From: an uncultured Bacteroidales bacterium
GTDB taxonomy: Bacteria; Bacteroidota; Bacteroidia; Bacteroidales; F082
NCBI GenBank assembly: GCA_937902805.1
Contig: CALEMB010000118.1
Span: 1 to 13,792, forward strand
Length of the DNA: 13,792 nt
Reading direction: 5' to 3'
Below, one piece after another: positions 13,712-13,792 of the stretch (positions are counted from its first letter, which is position 1; each line of letters starts with the position of its first letter). The notes beneath the pieces were generated by a model. It was not told where the DNA came from and ran no database searches. It saw only the letters and a list, made by a program, of their open reading frames with translations. A program made the translations under genes and the position numbers.

Positions 13712-13737
13712 GGCGACCCTCAAAACTGAGGGCCGCC
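13712..13737. terminator. GC-rich hairpin after the SPOR gene
   Basis: GGCG plus CCCTCA (13712-13722) pairs with TGAGGG plus CGCC (13727-13737), with a 4-nt loop AAAC and one A-C mismatch. On the plus strand there is no T run after it. On the minus strand a T/G-rich stretch (TTGTTTGTTTGTTTTTG) follows, so it may end a leftward transcript from beyond the window, or both. Confidence 0.5.
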
Positions 13738-13761
13738 CATTACACCATTACAGCATTACAG
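13738..13761. repeat. 8-bp tandem repeat
   Basis: Three head-to-tail units CATTACAC, CATTACAG, CATTACAG directly follow the hairpin. They are too short to interpret. Confidence 0.5.
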
Positions 13762-13792
13762 TTGAAAACAAGAGACTCCAAATGTCAAAACG

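Noticed and set aside
13193..13723. Upstream extension of ruvB by 177 codons
   Set aside because: It runs antisense to the SPOR gene and past the -7 box; the RuvB family begins at ATG 13192.
13738..13761. CRISPR-like repeats
   Set aside because: They are three 8-bp tandem units without spacers; no CRISPR array or cas gene is present.

Overview
The window comes from a member of the Bacteroidales (phylum Bacteroidota), probably an uncultured lineage. Four things point there. The promoters match the Bacteroidota -7 consensus TAnnTTTG, with perfect TATCTTTG or TATTTTTG boxes upstream of several genes. One secreted peptidase carries a type IX secretion (T9SS) C-terminal sorting domain. Two lipoproteins have typical Bacteroidales shapes. 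The leucyl-tRNA synthetase is of the Bacteroides type. No tRNA, rRNA, CRISPR array or complete insertion sequence was seen. The first 44 bases read as Illumina paired-end adapter, so position 1 is very likely a contig end and not genomic DNA.

Layout: (1) 45-526, the C-terminal ATPase half of a sensor histidine kinase, cut by the contig end. (2) 535-4036, minus strand, a tight three-gene unit: an acidic lipoprotein, an M1 metallopeptidase with T9SS tail, and a second lipoprotein. The last 27 residues of the first lipoprotein are encoded by an interspersed palindromic repeat. (3) 4167-5091, plus strand, a zeta-toxin-like P-loop kinase and an overlapping 66-aa protein, with a strong promoter in front and an intrinsic terminator behind. 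(4) 5094-6595, a secreted GH29 alpha-L-fucosidase. (5) 6596-6900, an unusual intergenic region with a duplicated fucosidase 3' end, nested inverted repeats and a possible leftward small transcript. (6) 6901-7758, an AraC-family regulator, converging on (7) leuS, 7768-10908, minus. (8) 11050-11730, an internally deleted ORF6N-domain protein. (9) 11742-13192, minus: ruvB, a small membrane protein, and a degenerate second copy of the ruvB 3' end. (10) 13283-13690, plus, a secreted SPOR-domain protein divergent from ruvB.

The most interesting object is leuS. Its catalytic, editing and KMSKS regions look normal, but residues 638-754 are an insert of about 117 residues where Bacteroides LeuRS has only a few. 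The insert follows the sequence pattern of small PD-(D/E)XK (DUF559/Vsr-like) nuclease-fold proteins and has an altered active-site motif. Other points of interest are the kinase/small-protein pair with a 10-bp tandem repeat abutting its promoter, the ruvB 3'-end duplication flanking a membrane gene, and the candidate structured RNA at about 6635-6768.

Most genes are chromosomal housekeeping or cell-envelope functions (ruvB, leuS, SPOR, M1 peptidase, fucosidase). The accessory signal is concentrated in small rearrangements between and at the ends of these genes.
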